64,000 nt of DNA, from contig NZ_CP152017.1 in NCBI RefSeq assembly GCF_038618305.1, forward strand, positions 1,775,501 to 1,839,500, read 5' to 3'. Under the pieces are notes generated by a model. It worked only from the letters and a program-made list of their open reading frames with translations, had not been told where the DNA came from and ran no database searches. A program made the translations under genes and the position numbers. Below are positions 17,871-27,029 of the stretch, in pieces; the stretch's first letter is position 1; each line of letters starts with the position of its first letter. The stretch comes from Sporosarcina sp. FSL K6-2383 (lineage in GTDB: Bacteria; Bacillota; Bacilli; Bacillales_A; Planococcaceae).

Positions 17871-19004
17871 TTGAAAAAATTGAAAGTAGGTGTAATCTGC
17901 TATCCTTCACTAGGAGGGTCTGGGGTTGTGGCAACTGAACTTGGGAAAATGATGGCAGATAGGGGTCACGAAATGCATTACATAACATCGGGTATGCCTT
18001 TCCGTTTCCTCGAAGCCCATCCTAACATCCACTTTCATGAAGTTAAAATCGACGGCTATGCAGTTTTTAAATATCCACCTTATGATATCGCACTTGCTAA
18101 TCGCATTGCACAAGTGATTGAAACGGAAAAATTAGATTTGCTACATGTACATTATGCTGTCCCACACGCCGTATCCGCTGCGCTTGGTAAAGATATGGCC
18201 AATTCAACGATTGGCGTCATTACAACATTGCATGGAACAGATGTCACGATTCTAGGACATGATCCGGCACTGCGTAATACTGTCCGCTATGGTATTAATA
18301 AATCAACCATTACAACGACCGTTTCTGAATCACTACGACAAGAAACGCTTGAATTGATTGGACCGGAAAAAGATTTGTTGACGATTTACAATTTTATAGA
18401 TGAAGACAAATATCATCCAGTTGAGCCTGGAAGATTGAAAAGTGAACTGGGCATTGGACGGGATGAAAAAGTAATTATTCATATTTCTAACTTTAGAGCT
18501 GTAAAACGCATTCCTGATATTATTGAAAGCTATCGACGTGTCGCTCAACAATCGAATGCGAAATTGTTGCTTGTTGGTGAGGGACCGGAAAAAGCGGCGA
18601 TGGAAGAACTTGTTCGTGAGTTGGGTTTACAAGATGATGTTATTTTCACTGGCAAGCGCGATGATTTACCAGAGCTCCTCGCCATTAGTGATGTTATGTT
18701 TTTACTGTCAGAAAAAGAGGCATTTGGACTTGTATTATTGGAGGCATTTGCTTGTGGAGTACCCTCTGTTGCGACGGCCATTGGGGGAATTCCCGAAGTG
18801 GTTGAAGATGGCGTCAATGGTTTTCTCGTTGAACTTGGTGATGTGGCAATGGCTGCTGATAGAGCACTTCAATTACTGATGGATGATCAATTGCATGCGT
18901 CATTTCAGCGAAATGGGCTGGCGACAGTTGCGAATAAATTTCATTCAACAACGATTGTGACACAGTACGAAAAATTGTATTATGAAGCGGCGGGTAGCCA
19001 ATGA
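17871..19004 (+). CDS. bshA: N-acetyl-alpha-D-glucosaminyl L-malate synthase
   Basis: GT4-family glycosyltransferase that joins UDP-GlcNAc and L-malate, the first step of bacillithiol synthesis. N-terminal GVICYPSLGGSGVVATELG, TTLHGTDVTILG, and the C-terminal EKEAFGLVLLEAFACGVPSVAT motif are visible. The TTG chosen gives MKKLKVG and 377 residues, the same as B. subtilis BshA, and lies 10 bases after GAAAGGA; upstream ATGs in frame (17841, 17862) sit before or against that site. The deacetylase gene bshB1, normally adjacent, is absent. Confidence 0.94.
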   Translation: MKKLKVGVICYPSLGGSGVVATELGKMMADRGHEMHYITSGMPFRFLEAHPNIHFHEVKIDGYAVFKYPPYDIALANRIAQVIETEKLDLLHVHYAVPHAVSAALGKDMANSTIGVITTLHGTDVTILGHDPALRNTVRYGINKSTITTTVSESLRQETLELIGPEKDLLTIYNFIDEDKYHPVEPGRLKSELGIGRDEKVIIHISNFRAVKRIPDIIESYRRVAQQSNAKLLLVGEGPEKAAMEELVRELGLQDDVIFTGKRDDLPELLAISDVMFLLSEKEAFGLVLLEAFACGVPSVATAIGGIPEVVEDGVNGFLVELGDVAMAADRALQLLMDDQLHASFQRNGLATVANKFHSTTIVTQYEKLYYEAAGSQ

Positions 19005-20191
19005 CAGCCCATTTTGCAACAGAGTCAAGTCGCGAAGTCATCCGTTTACTTGAACAAGCGGGCTATGAGGCTGTATTTGTTGGGGGAGCGGTCCGAGATT
19101 ATGTCTTGGGAAAACCGGCAACGGATATTGATATTGCCACCTCGGCAAAGCCTGAAGAAGTAAAGGCATTATTTCCAATGACTGTAGACATTGGGACAGC
19201 GCATGGAACGGTTCTTGTATTGATGAACGGGGAACCGATTGAAGTGACGACTTACCGAACAGAAGGGACGTATAGCGATCATCGTCGCCCGGATGAAGTG
19301 CAGTTCGTTACCTCATTGCGGGAAGATTTACTACGTAGAGATTTCACGATGAATGCACTCGCGATGACAAAAGATGGTGAACTGATTGATTTATTTGGTG
19401 GGCAGGAGGACATGACGCGTCAACTGATTCGGGCTGTTGGTCATGCGGCAGATCGTTTTGACGAAGATGCCCTTCGAATGTTTCGTGCGGTACGCTTTAC
19501 ATCTGTTCTCGATTTCGCAATTGAAGAAGATACATTTGAAGCGATTCGTAGCTATGCGCCACGGATTCAGTATATTTCAGTGGAGCGATTAAAAGCAGAG
19601 ATGGGTAAGCTGTTTAAAGGTGCTAATCCTATAAAGGCATTCCATTTCATCGAACAAACGGGACTTGCTAGTCACTTGCCTTTATTCCCAGAAAGTATCG
19701 ACAAGATCAACAAAATGGTGCCTTTCGAGACGGCTACCGAAGGGTGGGCTTGCGTAATGCTTGCAGGTGGTTTTACCCCAGGGCAGGTTGCTAAAGCGTA
19801 TAAGCTCTCGAATGCTGAGAAAACATTTTTATCGGCGGTGCACCAAGCATCTACGGTAAGATACAGTGCTTTGTTTACGATTGATGATTATTATAAGTTC
19901 GATGTAGCAGTCCTTTTGTTAGCTGAAAAGTGGGTTCATGTAATGGGTCATTCAAGCCAAGTGTTGACAAAGAGAGAGGTTATCTCTAAGAAACAGTCAT
20001 TGCCGATTCAATCGGTTGCCGATTTAGCTGTAACAGGCAAAGATTTGTTAGGTTGGACGGGATTACGTGGTGGCAGATGGACCGGTGAATGGATTGGAAA
20101 AATCACGATAGCTGTTCTTCATGGGAAATGTGAAAATAATCCAAACAACATAAAGGAATGGTTTTTCAATGAATTCAAGAGTGAAAAATGA
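19001..20191 (+). CDS. cca: CCA tRNA nucleotidyltransferase
   Basis: Adds or repairs the 3'-CCA of tRNAs. The class II nucleotidyltransferase head has GGAVRDYVLGKPATDIDIAT (DxD metal ligands) near residues 27-46, then RRDFTMNALA and the conserved EDALRMFRAVRF neck motif. 396 residues. Starts inside the bshA stop (ATGA) and runs 23 bases into birA, so bshA-cca-birA is one coupled unit as in B. subtilis. Confidence 0.96.
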   Translation: MTAHFATESSREVIRLLEQAGYEAVFVGGAVRDYVLGKPATDIDIATSAKPEEVKALFPMTVDIGTAHGTVLVLMNGEPIEVTTYRTEGTYSDHRRPDEVQFVTSLREDLLRRDFTMNALAMTKDGELIDLFGGQEDMTRQLIRAVGHAADRFDEDALRMFRAVRFTSVLDFAIEEDTFEAIRSYAPRIQYISVERLKAEMGKLFKGANPIKAFHFIEQTGLASHLPLFPESIDKINKMVPFETATEGWACVMLAGGFTPGQVAKAYKLSNAEKTFLSAVHQASTVRYSALFTIDDYYKFDVAVLLLAEKWVHVMGHSSQVLTKREVISKKQSLPIQSVADLAVTGKDLLGWTGLRGGRWTGEWIGKITIAVLHGKCENNPNNIKEWFFNEFKSEK

Positions 20192-21152
20192 GTTGCTGAA
20201 AAGATTATTTGAAGCGAATGGCGAACCCGTATCTGGACAGGAAATCGCCGATGAATACGGCTTATCAAGAACGGCGATTTGGAAATACGTTAAAGAGCTT
20301 GAAAAAGAAGGCTATGAAATTGGGACAATCCGCAAAAAAGGCTATATGCTTATTGGCTCACCTGATCGAGTGAATGCAGCGAATGTCCAGCAACATTTGA
20401 CAACTAAAAATTATGGTCAACATATTCGATATTTTGAAACCTGTGAGTCTACCCAGATTATTGCACATGAAGAGGCGCAAAATGCTGCGCTAAATGGCAC
20501 AGTCATTATTTCGGAAGAACAGACGGCAGGAAAGGGGCGCATGGCGCGTCCTTGGAGTTCCAAATCAGGTAAAGGGATTTGGATGAGTGTGATTTCACGG
20601 CCGTCGTTGACTCCGCAGCAGGCACCGCAGATGACGCTTGTAGCAGCAGTTGCTGTCACACGCGCTATCGAAGAGCTAACGGGTATTGAACCAACAATCA
20701 AATGGCCCAATGATATTTTAGTGGATGGTAAAAAAGTGACAGGCATTTTGACAGAGCTGCAGGCAGATCCAGACCAAGTGAAAGCAATTATTCTCGGTAT
20801 TGGTATGAACGTCAATCAGGAGCTAGCTGACTTCCCTGCGGAATTACATGATATTGCCACTTCCCTACAAATTTTAATGGGCAAGCCTGTTGATCGTCCG
20901 CAATTGATTGCAAAAATTCTTGGATTTCTTGAACTGTATACGACTATGTATGAAAATCATGGTTTTGGTCCTATTAAACTGTTGTGGGAAGGCTATTCCA
21001 ATACGACAGGCAAACGGATTCGTGCAGTGATGTTGAATGAAACATTGGTAGGCACTGCAATTGGCATATCCGATGAGGGTGTACTAGAATTGCGGTTAGA
21101 TGATGGCTCAATCCGTGGTATTTACTCTGCCGATATAGAGGTTTCGAGTTGA
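20169..21152 (+). CDS. birA: Bifunctional biotin-protein ligase and biotin operon repressor
   Basis: N-terminal winged helix (about 1-65; SGQEIADEYGLSRTAIWKYVKELEKEG), a central ligase domain with TAGKGRMARPW (biotin and AMP binding), KWPNDILVDGKKVTGIL, and a short C-terminal SH3-like part. It biotinylates carboxylases and represses biotin genes; no BirA operator palindrome was recognised in this window. Overlaps the end of cca. 327 residues. Confidence 0.95.
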   Translation: MNSRVKNELLKRLFEANGEPVSGQEIADEYGLSRTAIWKYVKELEKEGYEIGTIRKKGYMLIGSPDRVNAANVQQHLTTKNYGQHIRYFETCESTQIIAHEEAQNAALNGTVIISEEQTAGKGRMARPWSSKSGKGIWMSVISRPSLTPQQAPQMTLVAAVAVTRAIEELTGIEPTIKWPNDILVDGKKVTGILTELQADPDQVKAIILGIGMNVNQELADFPAELHDIATSLQILMGKPVDRPQLIAKILGFLELYTTMYENHGFGPIKLLWEGYSNTTGKRIRAVMLNETLVGTAIGISDEGVLELRLDDGSIRGIYSADIEVSS

Positions 21153-21227
21153 TTCGGCAGGACTTTTAGGTAATCAGAAACTGTGACAACTTTTTGAACT
21201 TGATTTGTATACATGCATCTGTCAATT

Positions 21228-21236
21228 TGTTATAGT
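21228..21236 (+). promoter_or_regulatory. Extended -10 promoter of panBCD
   Basis: TG-T-TATAGT forms an extended -10 element about 200 bases before panB, so transcription would start near 21243 and give a long 5' leader. The -35 match is poor (TTGTAT at 21205 is 20 bases away), as is common with extended -10 promoters. Confidence 0.5.
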
Positions 21237-21249
21237 AGTGTCGAAGGGC

Positions 21250-21344
21250 GGTATCAGTTTGTGAACTGCACCTGTTAGTGATACCTAGAAATTTTAAAAT
21301 TCAATAGGATCTGCCTTGATCTTTACTAAGACAGGGACGGAGGA
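21250..21344 (+). promoter_or_regulatory. Structured panB leader RNA with antiterminator candidate
   Basis: Two hairpins: GGTATCA (21250-21256) with TGATACC (21279-21285), and CTGCCTT (21311-21317) with AAGACAG (21328-21334, one mismatch). Next comes GGGACGGAGGA (21334-21344), which can pair with the left arm of the downstream terminator and overlaps the second hairpin, so the folds would exclude each other. Leaders upstream of panB in Firmicutes include the published 'pan' RNA motif; whether this is a member needs a covariance search. Confidence 0.5.
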
Positions 21345-21364
21345 AACCATTACGTGATGATACA

Positions 21365-21401
21365 ATCCTTCTGTCCATATTATGGGTGGAAGGATTTTTT
21401 A
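21365..21401 (+). terminator. Intrinsic terminator/attenuator before panB
   Basis: A nearly continuous 14-bp stem (outer ATCCTTC with GAAGGAT, inner CCAT with ATGG) followed by TTTTTT, located 37 bases before the panB start. It may serve both as the end of the birA operon and as the off-state of a panB attenuator. Confidence 0.85.
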
Positions 21402-21437
21402 TAGTCGGTTTTCTCCCAGAGAAGGGAGCAAAATAAG

Positions 21438-22283
21438 ATGAAAAGTACACTTGATTTTATCAACATGAAAAAAGAGGGCGAGAAAATTGTCATGCTGACA
21501 GCTTATGATCACCCTTCAGCAAAAATTGCGGAAGAAGCAGGGGTAGATGTTTTGCTCGTCGGTGATTCGCTCGGTATGGTCGTTCTTGGTTATGATTCAA
21601 CGGTTTCTGTCACGGTGGATGATATGATCCATCATGGAAAAGCAGTGAAAAGAGGAGCGACGGATACATTCATCGTCGTGGACATGCCATTCGGTTCTTA
21701 TCATGGCTCTGACGATAGTACACTTGCTGCTGCGGTCCACATGTTCCAACAGACGGGTGCGCATGCCTTAAAAGTTGAAGGAGCAGGGCAAGTGATTGAC
21801 AAGATTCGTCTGTTGACAAGCGTAGGAATTCCGGTTGTTGGGCATCTTGGCTTACTTCCTCAATCTGCAGCAGTTGTAGGTGGCTATAAGGTGCAAGGAA
21901 AGACGGCTGCGGCGGCACAGCAACTGATTGAAGATGCACGCGCTAGTGAAGCAGCGGGAGCTTGCATGATTGTATTGGAATGTATCCCGTATCAGCTAGC
22001 AGATGAAGTGACAGCGGCAGTATCTATTCCAGTCATTGGGATTGGTGCAGGGGCAGGAACAGACGGACAAGTACTTGTTTTCCACGATACAGTCACATAT
22101 GGTAGTCATCGCGTTCCGAAATTTGTCGAAACATTTGCTGACGTTGGAACGGTCATTGGTGAAGGAATCACAAAGTATGTCAAAGCCGTTAAAGAACAAT
22201 CTTTTCCTGCGGAGCATCACCGTTTCACGATGAAGGCAGAAGAGTTGGTGTCTTTGTACGGAGGTAAAAAAGGTGGCGAATGA
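21438..22283 (+). CDS. panB: 3-methyl-2-oxobutanoate hydroxymethyltransferase
   Basis: First committed step of pantothenate synthesis, making ketopantoate from 2-ketoisovalerate and methylene-tetrahydrofolate. Hallmarks: [58 protein letters not shown] and a [14 protein letters not shown] segment. 281 residues. GAAGGGAG precedes the ATG. The C-terminus overlaps the start of panC by 11 bases. Confidence 0.97.
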   Translation: MKSTLDFINMKKEGEKIVMLTAYDHPSAKIAEEAGVDVLLVGDSLGMVVLGYDSTVSVTVDDMIHHGKAVKRGATDTFIVVDMPFGSYHGSDDSTLAAAVHMFQQTGAHALKVEGAGQVIDKIRLLTSVGIPVVGHLGLLPQSAAVVGGYKVQGKTAAAAQQLIEDARASEAAGACMIVLECIPYQLADEVTAAVSIPVIGIGAGAGTDGQVLVFHDTVTYGSHRVPKFVETFADVGTVIGEGITKYVKAVKEQSFPAEHHRFTMKAEELVSLYGGKKGGE

Positions 22284-23142
22284 AGTGACAGCACTATCAA
22301 TTGTGCATACGATTCAAGACTTACAGCAATTGCTGACTGAACGTCGACAACAAGGATTGTCAGTCGGTTTTGTCCCGACGATGGGCTTTTTACATGAAGG
22401 ACATTTGTCATTAGTGGAGCAGGCTAGGCAACAAAATGACGTTGTTGTCATGAGTATTTTTGTCAATCCGGCTCAATTCGGTCCTGGGGAAGATTTTGAG
22501 GCGTATCCGCGTGATATAGAGCGTGATGCGCGTCTTGCGACTGAAGCGGGTGTTACTATTCTGTTCATGCCGACACGAGAGGAAATGTATCCGCAAGAAG
22601 GTGGAATTCGTATTTTACCTGGTCCCCAAGCAGCAGAACTTTGCGGAGCATCTAGACCGGGACATTTCGATGGTGTGTTAAAAGTCGTGTTGAAGTTGTT
22701 CAACATCGTTGATCCAGATCGTTCGTATTTTGGTTTGAAAGATGCGCAACAGCTAGCGATTATTGAGACGTTTATCCGTGATTTTAATTTGAGAACGAAG
22801 ATTGTCCGTGTCCCAACAGTTCGTGAGCAGGATGGCTTGGCGAAAAGTTCACGCAATGTCCATTTGACGGAAGCGGAGCGTAAGGAAGCGCCTGTTATTC
22901 AACAAGCCCTTCAATTAGGTGCAGGGTTAGTTGTAGAAGGCTTGTCAGTGAATGATATAGAGCAACAAGTAGCCGATGCAATTGTTACAAATAGTTCAGG
23001 TAGCATTGACTATGTGTCATTGCTGGCGTATCCAGAGCTGACACAAGCAGATGCGACTAGCAAGGAAGTTATACTTGCGTGTGCCGTGAAATTTAGCAAA
23101 ACAAGATTGATTGATAATATAATTATTCCACTAAAAGGATGA
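22273..23142 (+). CDS. panC: Pantothenate synthetase (pantoate-beta-alanine ligase)
   Basis: ATP-dependent joining of pantoate and beta-alanine. [14 protein letters not shown] carries the HxGH nucleotide motif, followed by [31 protein letters not shown] and KSSRN (KMSKS-like). GTG start 8 bases after GGAGG inside panB; overlaps panB by 11 bases and panD follows closely. 289 residues is normal. Confidence 0.96.
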   Translation: MANEVTALSIVHTIQDLQQLLTERRQQGLSVGFVPTMGFLHEGHLSLVEQARQQNDVVVMSIFVNPAQFGPGEDFEAYPRDIERDARLATEAGVTILFMPTREEMYPQEGGIRILPGPQAAELCGASRPGHFDGVLKVVLKLFNIVDPDRSYFGLKDAQQLAIIETFIRDFNLRTKIVRVPTVREQDGLAKSSRNVHLTEAERKEAPVIQQALQLGAGLVVEGLSVNDIEQQVADAIVTNSSGSIDYVSLLAYPELTQADATSKEVILACAVKFSKTRLIDNIIIPLKG

Positions 23143-23147
23143 GTGTT

Positions 23148-23531
23148 ATGTTCAGAATGATGATGAATAGTAAATTGCACCGTGCAACTGTCACGGAGGC
23201 CGATTTAAATTATGTGGGAAGCATTACGATTGATAGCGATGTGCTAGATGCTGCGGGCATGCTACCGAATGAGAAAGTGCATATTGTCAATAATAATAAT
23301 GGTGCAAGATTTGAAACGTATATTATTGCAGGAGAACGTGGTAGTGGTGTCATCTGTGTAAACGGAGCAGCAGCAAGACTCGTTCAGCGTGGCGATATTG
23401 TTATCATTATCTCCTATGCCTATGTAACAAACGAAGAAGCGTTGACGCATGAACCAACCGTTCTTATTATGGACGAAAAAAATGGCGTGAAAGAAGTCAT
23501 CAAAGAGAAGCAAGGGATGACGTACGCATAA
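23148..23531 (+). CDS. panD: Aspartate 1-decarboxylase
   Basis: Pyruvoyl enzyme that makes beta-alanine from aspartate. The self-cleavage site is G24-S25 in NYVGSITID, and the [24 protein letters not shown] segment is diagnostic. The start [11 protein letters not shown] corresponds to B. subtilis PanD and gives the same 127-residue length; an in-frame ATG three codons upstream overlaps the panC stop. Last gene of panBCD. Confidence 0.95.
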   Translation: MFRMMMNSKLHRATVTEADLNYVGSITIDSDVLDAAGMLPNEKVHIVNNNNGARFETYIIAGERGSGVICVNGAAARLVQRGDIVIIISYAYVTNEEALTHEPTVLIMDEKNGVKEVIKEKQGMTYA

Positions 23532-23546
23532 CGTCTCGTAATAGGA

Positions 23547-23589
23547 CTCCTATGGAATCGGTAGACGATGATTTCATAGGGGCTTTTTT
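23547..23589 (+). terminator. Terminator of panBCD
   Basis: CTCCTATGGAATC pairs with GATTTCATAGGGG (one internal mismatch) and is followed by TTTTTT, 16 bases after panD. Confidence 0.85.
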
Positions 23590-23693
23590 GTTTTCAAACG
23601 CTGAAATGTGATACAATTTACCATATAAGAAGAACGTGTAAGGGAAGTTCTGAATACGCCAAGGCTTATTCGATTAAGAAAGTTGATGATTGA

Positions 23694-26474
23694 GTGGACA
23701 ACAAAACGTATGCAGTTGTTGATCTGGAAACGACTGGTCATTCACCGGTCAAAGGAGACCGGATTATTCAGCTAGCAATTGTGTTTATAAAAGATGGGGA
23801 AGTTGGAGACAAGTTTGTCCGTTTCGTCAATCCGGGGCAAAAAATTCCGGCTTTTATCCGTCAGTTGACGGGCATTACAGATGAAGACGTTGCTGGGGCA
23901 CCGTATTTTGAAGAAATTGCTGAGGAAGTTGCTAGTCTGTTGGAAGGGACGGTTTTCATCGCACATAATACGGACTTTGACTTATCTTTTCTACAAAATG
24001 AGTTTAGCAGATGTGGTATTCGGAAGTGGGTAGGTAAAAAAATTGATACTGTTGAATTGTCTAAGATTATGTATCCTTCAGCAGCCAGCTATCGACTGCA
24101 GGATATTGCAGAGGATTTAGGTATACCACTGGCATCTGCTCACCGTGCGGATGATGATGCGGCGGCTACAGCTAGGCTTTTTCTTGCATGTATGGAGAAC
24201 ATGAATCGCTTGCCGGAAGAAACGTTAAATCTTTTACATCGTAGATCTTTCCGCTTGAAATCGGACTTATCGACATTGTTTTATGCAGCGTTAAAGCGAG
24301 CACGGACATCCAGAACGAGTAAGGTTTTTTCATCGTTTCGTGGAATTCCGTATCGTCCAATACCAGTTCCAATTACCGATCATTTTGAAACGCCGACGTA
24401 TCCAGTGGATGAGCAACAGAAAACGGTATTATTGAAAAAAGCATTTCCAGCATTCGAACGGAGAGAATCTCAGTTTGGTTTCATGGATGCGGTGTGGAGT
24501 TCTCTTACCAGTGAGACAGAAATGATTGCAGAGGTGCCGACGGGGATTGGCAAAACGACCGCTTATTTGCTACCGGCAGCCATACATTCTATCGCGGTAG
24601 GGAAGCCTGTCGTCATCAGTACATTCACTAATCATCTAGCGGATAAAATTATGGCCGAGGAGCTTAATAAAGTGAGTTCAATGCTCGGCTCTACTGTTAC
24701 AGCAACAGTGTTAAAAGGCAGAGAGCAGTATATTTCATTGGGGAAATTTGAAGAACTGCAACGCATTACAGATGAGTCGTATGACGAAACGTTTTCCATC
24801 ATGCAAGTGCTTGTATGGCTAACGGAAACAGTGACGGGTGATTTAGCAGAGTTGAATGTATCGGGTGGAGGACAGCTATTTGTGGATCGTATCCGCAAGC
24901 GTTCCAACTTACTCGCCGTTGATGAAAAAGCGGCAGATTTTCACTACAAGCTGTTGGAAACATGCGGACAGTCGAACATTATTATAACCAATCACGCGAT
25001 GCTGCTGGCAGATGGCAATCGTGAACAACTGATTTTCAATTCACTAGCAGGACTTGTCGTCGATGAAGCCCATCAATTCGTCCAAACCGCATCCCGTTTG
25101 AATGAAACCGTATTTTCCTTTACGAATTGGAAGTATGTTATGGGGCAAATGGGCTCGGATGCGACCGGACAATTATTGCATCAAGTCAATGCACTTAACA
25201 AAAGAACAGGCATGATGGGACGTTTACATAAAAAAGCCTATTTAGATGAAGCGTTCATCAAGTTCACGACATCATTTGATCGTGCAGTTAGTATATTAAC
25301 GACTTTTGATCCATCTATGAATAACAAGCAGCAAGGCAATCGTGTTGTGTTCCCGCTCGATAAATTAGTAGACAGTCGACTATGTTTTGCAAAAGTGGCT
25401 GAAGCAATGGCTGATTATATTAGCAAAGCAGAACAATTTACCCGTAGTATAGCTAGTCAGCTCGATAATTTAACACGTAAAGAGCAAGCGGTTGTAGCCG
25501 AATGGAATTATTGGGTTCGTGAAATGACGATAAAGGCTGGAGAATGGGTGGAAATTTTTCTGGATAACGATTCAGAGGACTACACAGTTTGGATGGAAAA
25601 AGATCGGCGAAGTATTCCAGGAAGTCTAGTCGTTATTAAACGTTCACTCGATAGCTCGTCTGCCATCCGTACTTTTATCGATAGATTAAAGGCAGAGAAG
25701 ACAGGGATTGTTTGGACATCAGGAACGTTGACTGTTCAAGATAATGAGCGTTTTATAACTCGGCAATTGGGCATTGACGACTCAATCCCACTCCTTACAT
25801 TCGATGCACCTCCGGAATTTTATGCGGGGGCTGAAATTGTCATCATCGACGATATGCCAGATATTCAGCAGGTGACGCAGTCAGAGTATATTGAAGCAGT
25901 TGCTCATGCAACTGTCCAGACCGTATTGGCGACGGGTGGACGATTATTTGTGCTATTCACCTCGCAGGATATGCTGCGCAAAACGTATGATTTGATTGTA
26001 GAAAGTGAGCAATTAGAAGACTATGCACTGTTTGCCCAAGGAATTAGTGCGGGAAGTCGTATTCGATTATTGAAGTCTTTTCGACAATTTAATAAATCTG
26101 TCCTTTTTGGCACAAATAGCTTCTGGGAAGGCGTGGATGTACCTGGGGAAGCATTATCTGCCGTTATCGTCGTAAGGTTGCCGTTTTCATCTCCAGATGA
26201 GCCAGTCTTTAAAGCGAGGGCGGCCAAGTTGACCGCTGTTGGGGTAAATCCATTCAACGAATTTGCACTGCCAGAAGCCGTTATGCGGTTAAGACAAGGG
26301 TTTGGTCGGCTTATTCGTTCTTCGACAGACAAAGGGTGTTTCATTATTTTAGATCGGCGGATTGAAACGAAGTCTTACGGCCGACATTTTTTAGCCTCTC
26401 TTCCAGATGTGCCTGTCAAAAAAGTGTCGCTCGAACATATGGTGAATGAGCTCGAAAATTGCTATACTGAATAG
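23694..26474 (+). CDS. dinG: DinG-family helicase with DEDDh exonuclease domain
   Basis: 926 residues. The N-terminal exonuclease domain (about 1-170) shows D10/E12 in VDLETTG, FIAHNTDFD (89-96) and H150/D155 in AHRADDDA. The C-terminal XPD-like helicase carries Walker A PTGIGKTT at 282-289, DEAH at 457-460 and GFGRLIRS near the end. The four cysteines of Fe-S helicases are not seen, as expected for the Gram-positive DinG type. GTG start with a weak ribosome site. Located after pan as in B. subtilis; the small ypmA gene is missing downstream. Confidence 0.93.
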   Translation: MDNKTYAVVDLETTGHSPVKGDRIIQLAIVFIKDGEVGDKFVRFVNPGQKIPAFIRQLTGITDEDVAGAPYFEEIAEEVASLLEGTVFIAHNTDFDLSFLQNEFSRCGIRKWVGKKIDTVELSKIMYPSAASYRLQDIAEDLGIPLASAHRADDDAAATARLFLACMENMNRLPEETLNLLHRRSFRLKSDLSTLFYAALKRARTSRTSKVFSSFRGIPYRPIPVPITDHFETPTYPVDEQQKTVLLKKAFPAFERRESQFGFMDAVWSSLTSETEMIAEVPTGIGKTTAYLLPAAIHSIAVGKPVVISTFTNHLADKIMAEELNKVSSMLGSTVTATVLKGREQYISLGKFEELQRITDESYDETFSIMQVLVWLTETVTGDLAELNVSGGGQLFVDRIRKRSNLLAVDEKAADFHYKLLETCGQSNIIITNHAMLLADGNREQLIFNSLAGLVVDEAHQFVQTASRLNETVFSFTNWKYVMGQMGSDATGQLLHQVNALNKRTGMMGRLHKKAYLDEAFIKFTTSFDRAVSILTTFDPSMNNKQQGNRVVFPLDKLVDSRLCFAKVAEAMADYISKAEQFTRSIASQLDNLTRKEQAVVAEWNYWVREMTIKAGEWVEIFLDNDSEDYTVWMEKDRRSIPGSLVVIKRSLDSSSAIRTFIDRLKAEKTGIVWTSGTLTVQDNERFITRQLGIDDSIPLLTFDAPPEFYAGAEIVIIDDMPDIQQVTQSEYIEAVAHATVQTVLATGGRLFVLFTSQDMLRKTYDLIVESEQLEDYALFAQGISAGSRIRLLKSFRQFNKSVLFGTNSFWEGVDVPGEALSAVIVVRLPFSSPDEPVFKARAAKLTAVGVNPFNEFALPEAVMRLRQGFGRLIRSSTDKGCFIILDRRIETKSYGRHFLASLPDVPVKKVSLEHMVNELENCYTE

Positions 26475-26491
26475 GTGAAGTAGGAAAGCAC

Positions 26492-27016
26492 TTGGAGTGG
26501 AAAAATCGTCTTTGGACGCACAGGACGTGGATTACTATGCTAGGTTGGATTAAATTCATTGTCGTCTTCCTTGTGGCACTAGCTTCTGTCATTACGATTA
26601 CCGTTTTATACAATGCCGATAAGCCTTTTTCAGAGGCTGAACAGGCAGCGATTGACTCTGTATTGGGCTCGGGACAACTTGTTTCTGCAAGTTCAACAGA
26701 TGTGTTCAATGGAACGGTGCCAATGGTCACAGTATATGGTGTAGATGCAGAAGATGAGGAAACAGCGGTTTTTGTAAGTCCGCAAAGGGTGGACGGCTTT
26801 GAGGAAGTAAAGTTGAAGGATGGCATTACTGCTGAGCAAGCGATTGCCAACGTCAAACAAGAGTTACAAGTAAACAAGATTTTACATGTGACGCTTGGAT
26901 TAGAGGTAGAAGGCCCAGTTTGGGAAGTCGCTTTCACAAGTGACAATGGTAAACTGAATTATGTCTATGTCTTTTTTGACACTGGGCAATGGTGGAAACG
27001 AATTTTAAACCTATAA
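26492..27016 (+). CDS. ypmB: YpmB-like PepSY/DUF5590 membrane-anchored protein
   Basis: 174 residues with one N-terminal membrane helix (about 18-39, IKFIVVFLVALASVITITVLY) and an extracytoplasmic region with two PepSY-like halves (DGITAEQAIANVKQELQ, then VEGPVWEVAFTSDNGKLNYVYVFFDTGQW). Function unknown. The TTG start lies 3 bases after AGGAAAG (6 after the GGA core); an internal ATG (26537) is the alternative. Matches ypmB by position between dinG and aspB. Confidence 0.8.
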   Translation: MEWKNRLWTHRTWITMLGWIKFIVVFLVALASVITITVLYNADKPFSEAEQAAIDSVLGSGQLVSASSTDVFNGTVPMVTVYGVDAEDEETAVFVSPQRVDGFEEVKLKDGITAEQAIANVKQELQVNKILHVTLGLEVEGPVWEVAFTSDNGKLNYVYVFFDTGQWWKRILNL

Positions 27017-27029
27017 GGGAGCGATACAG

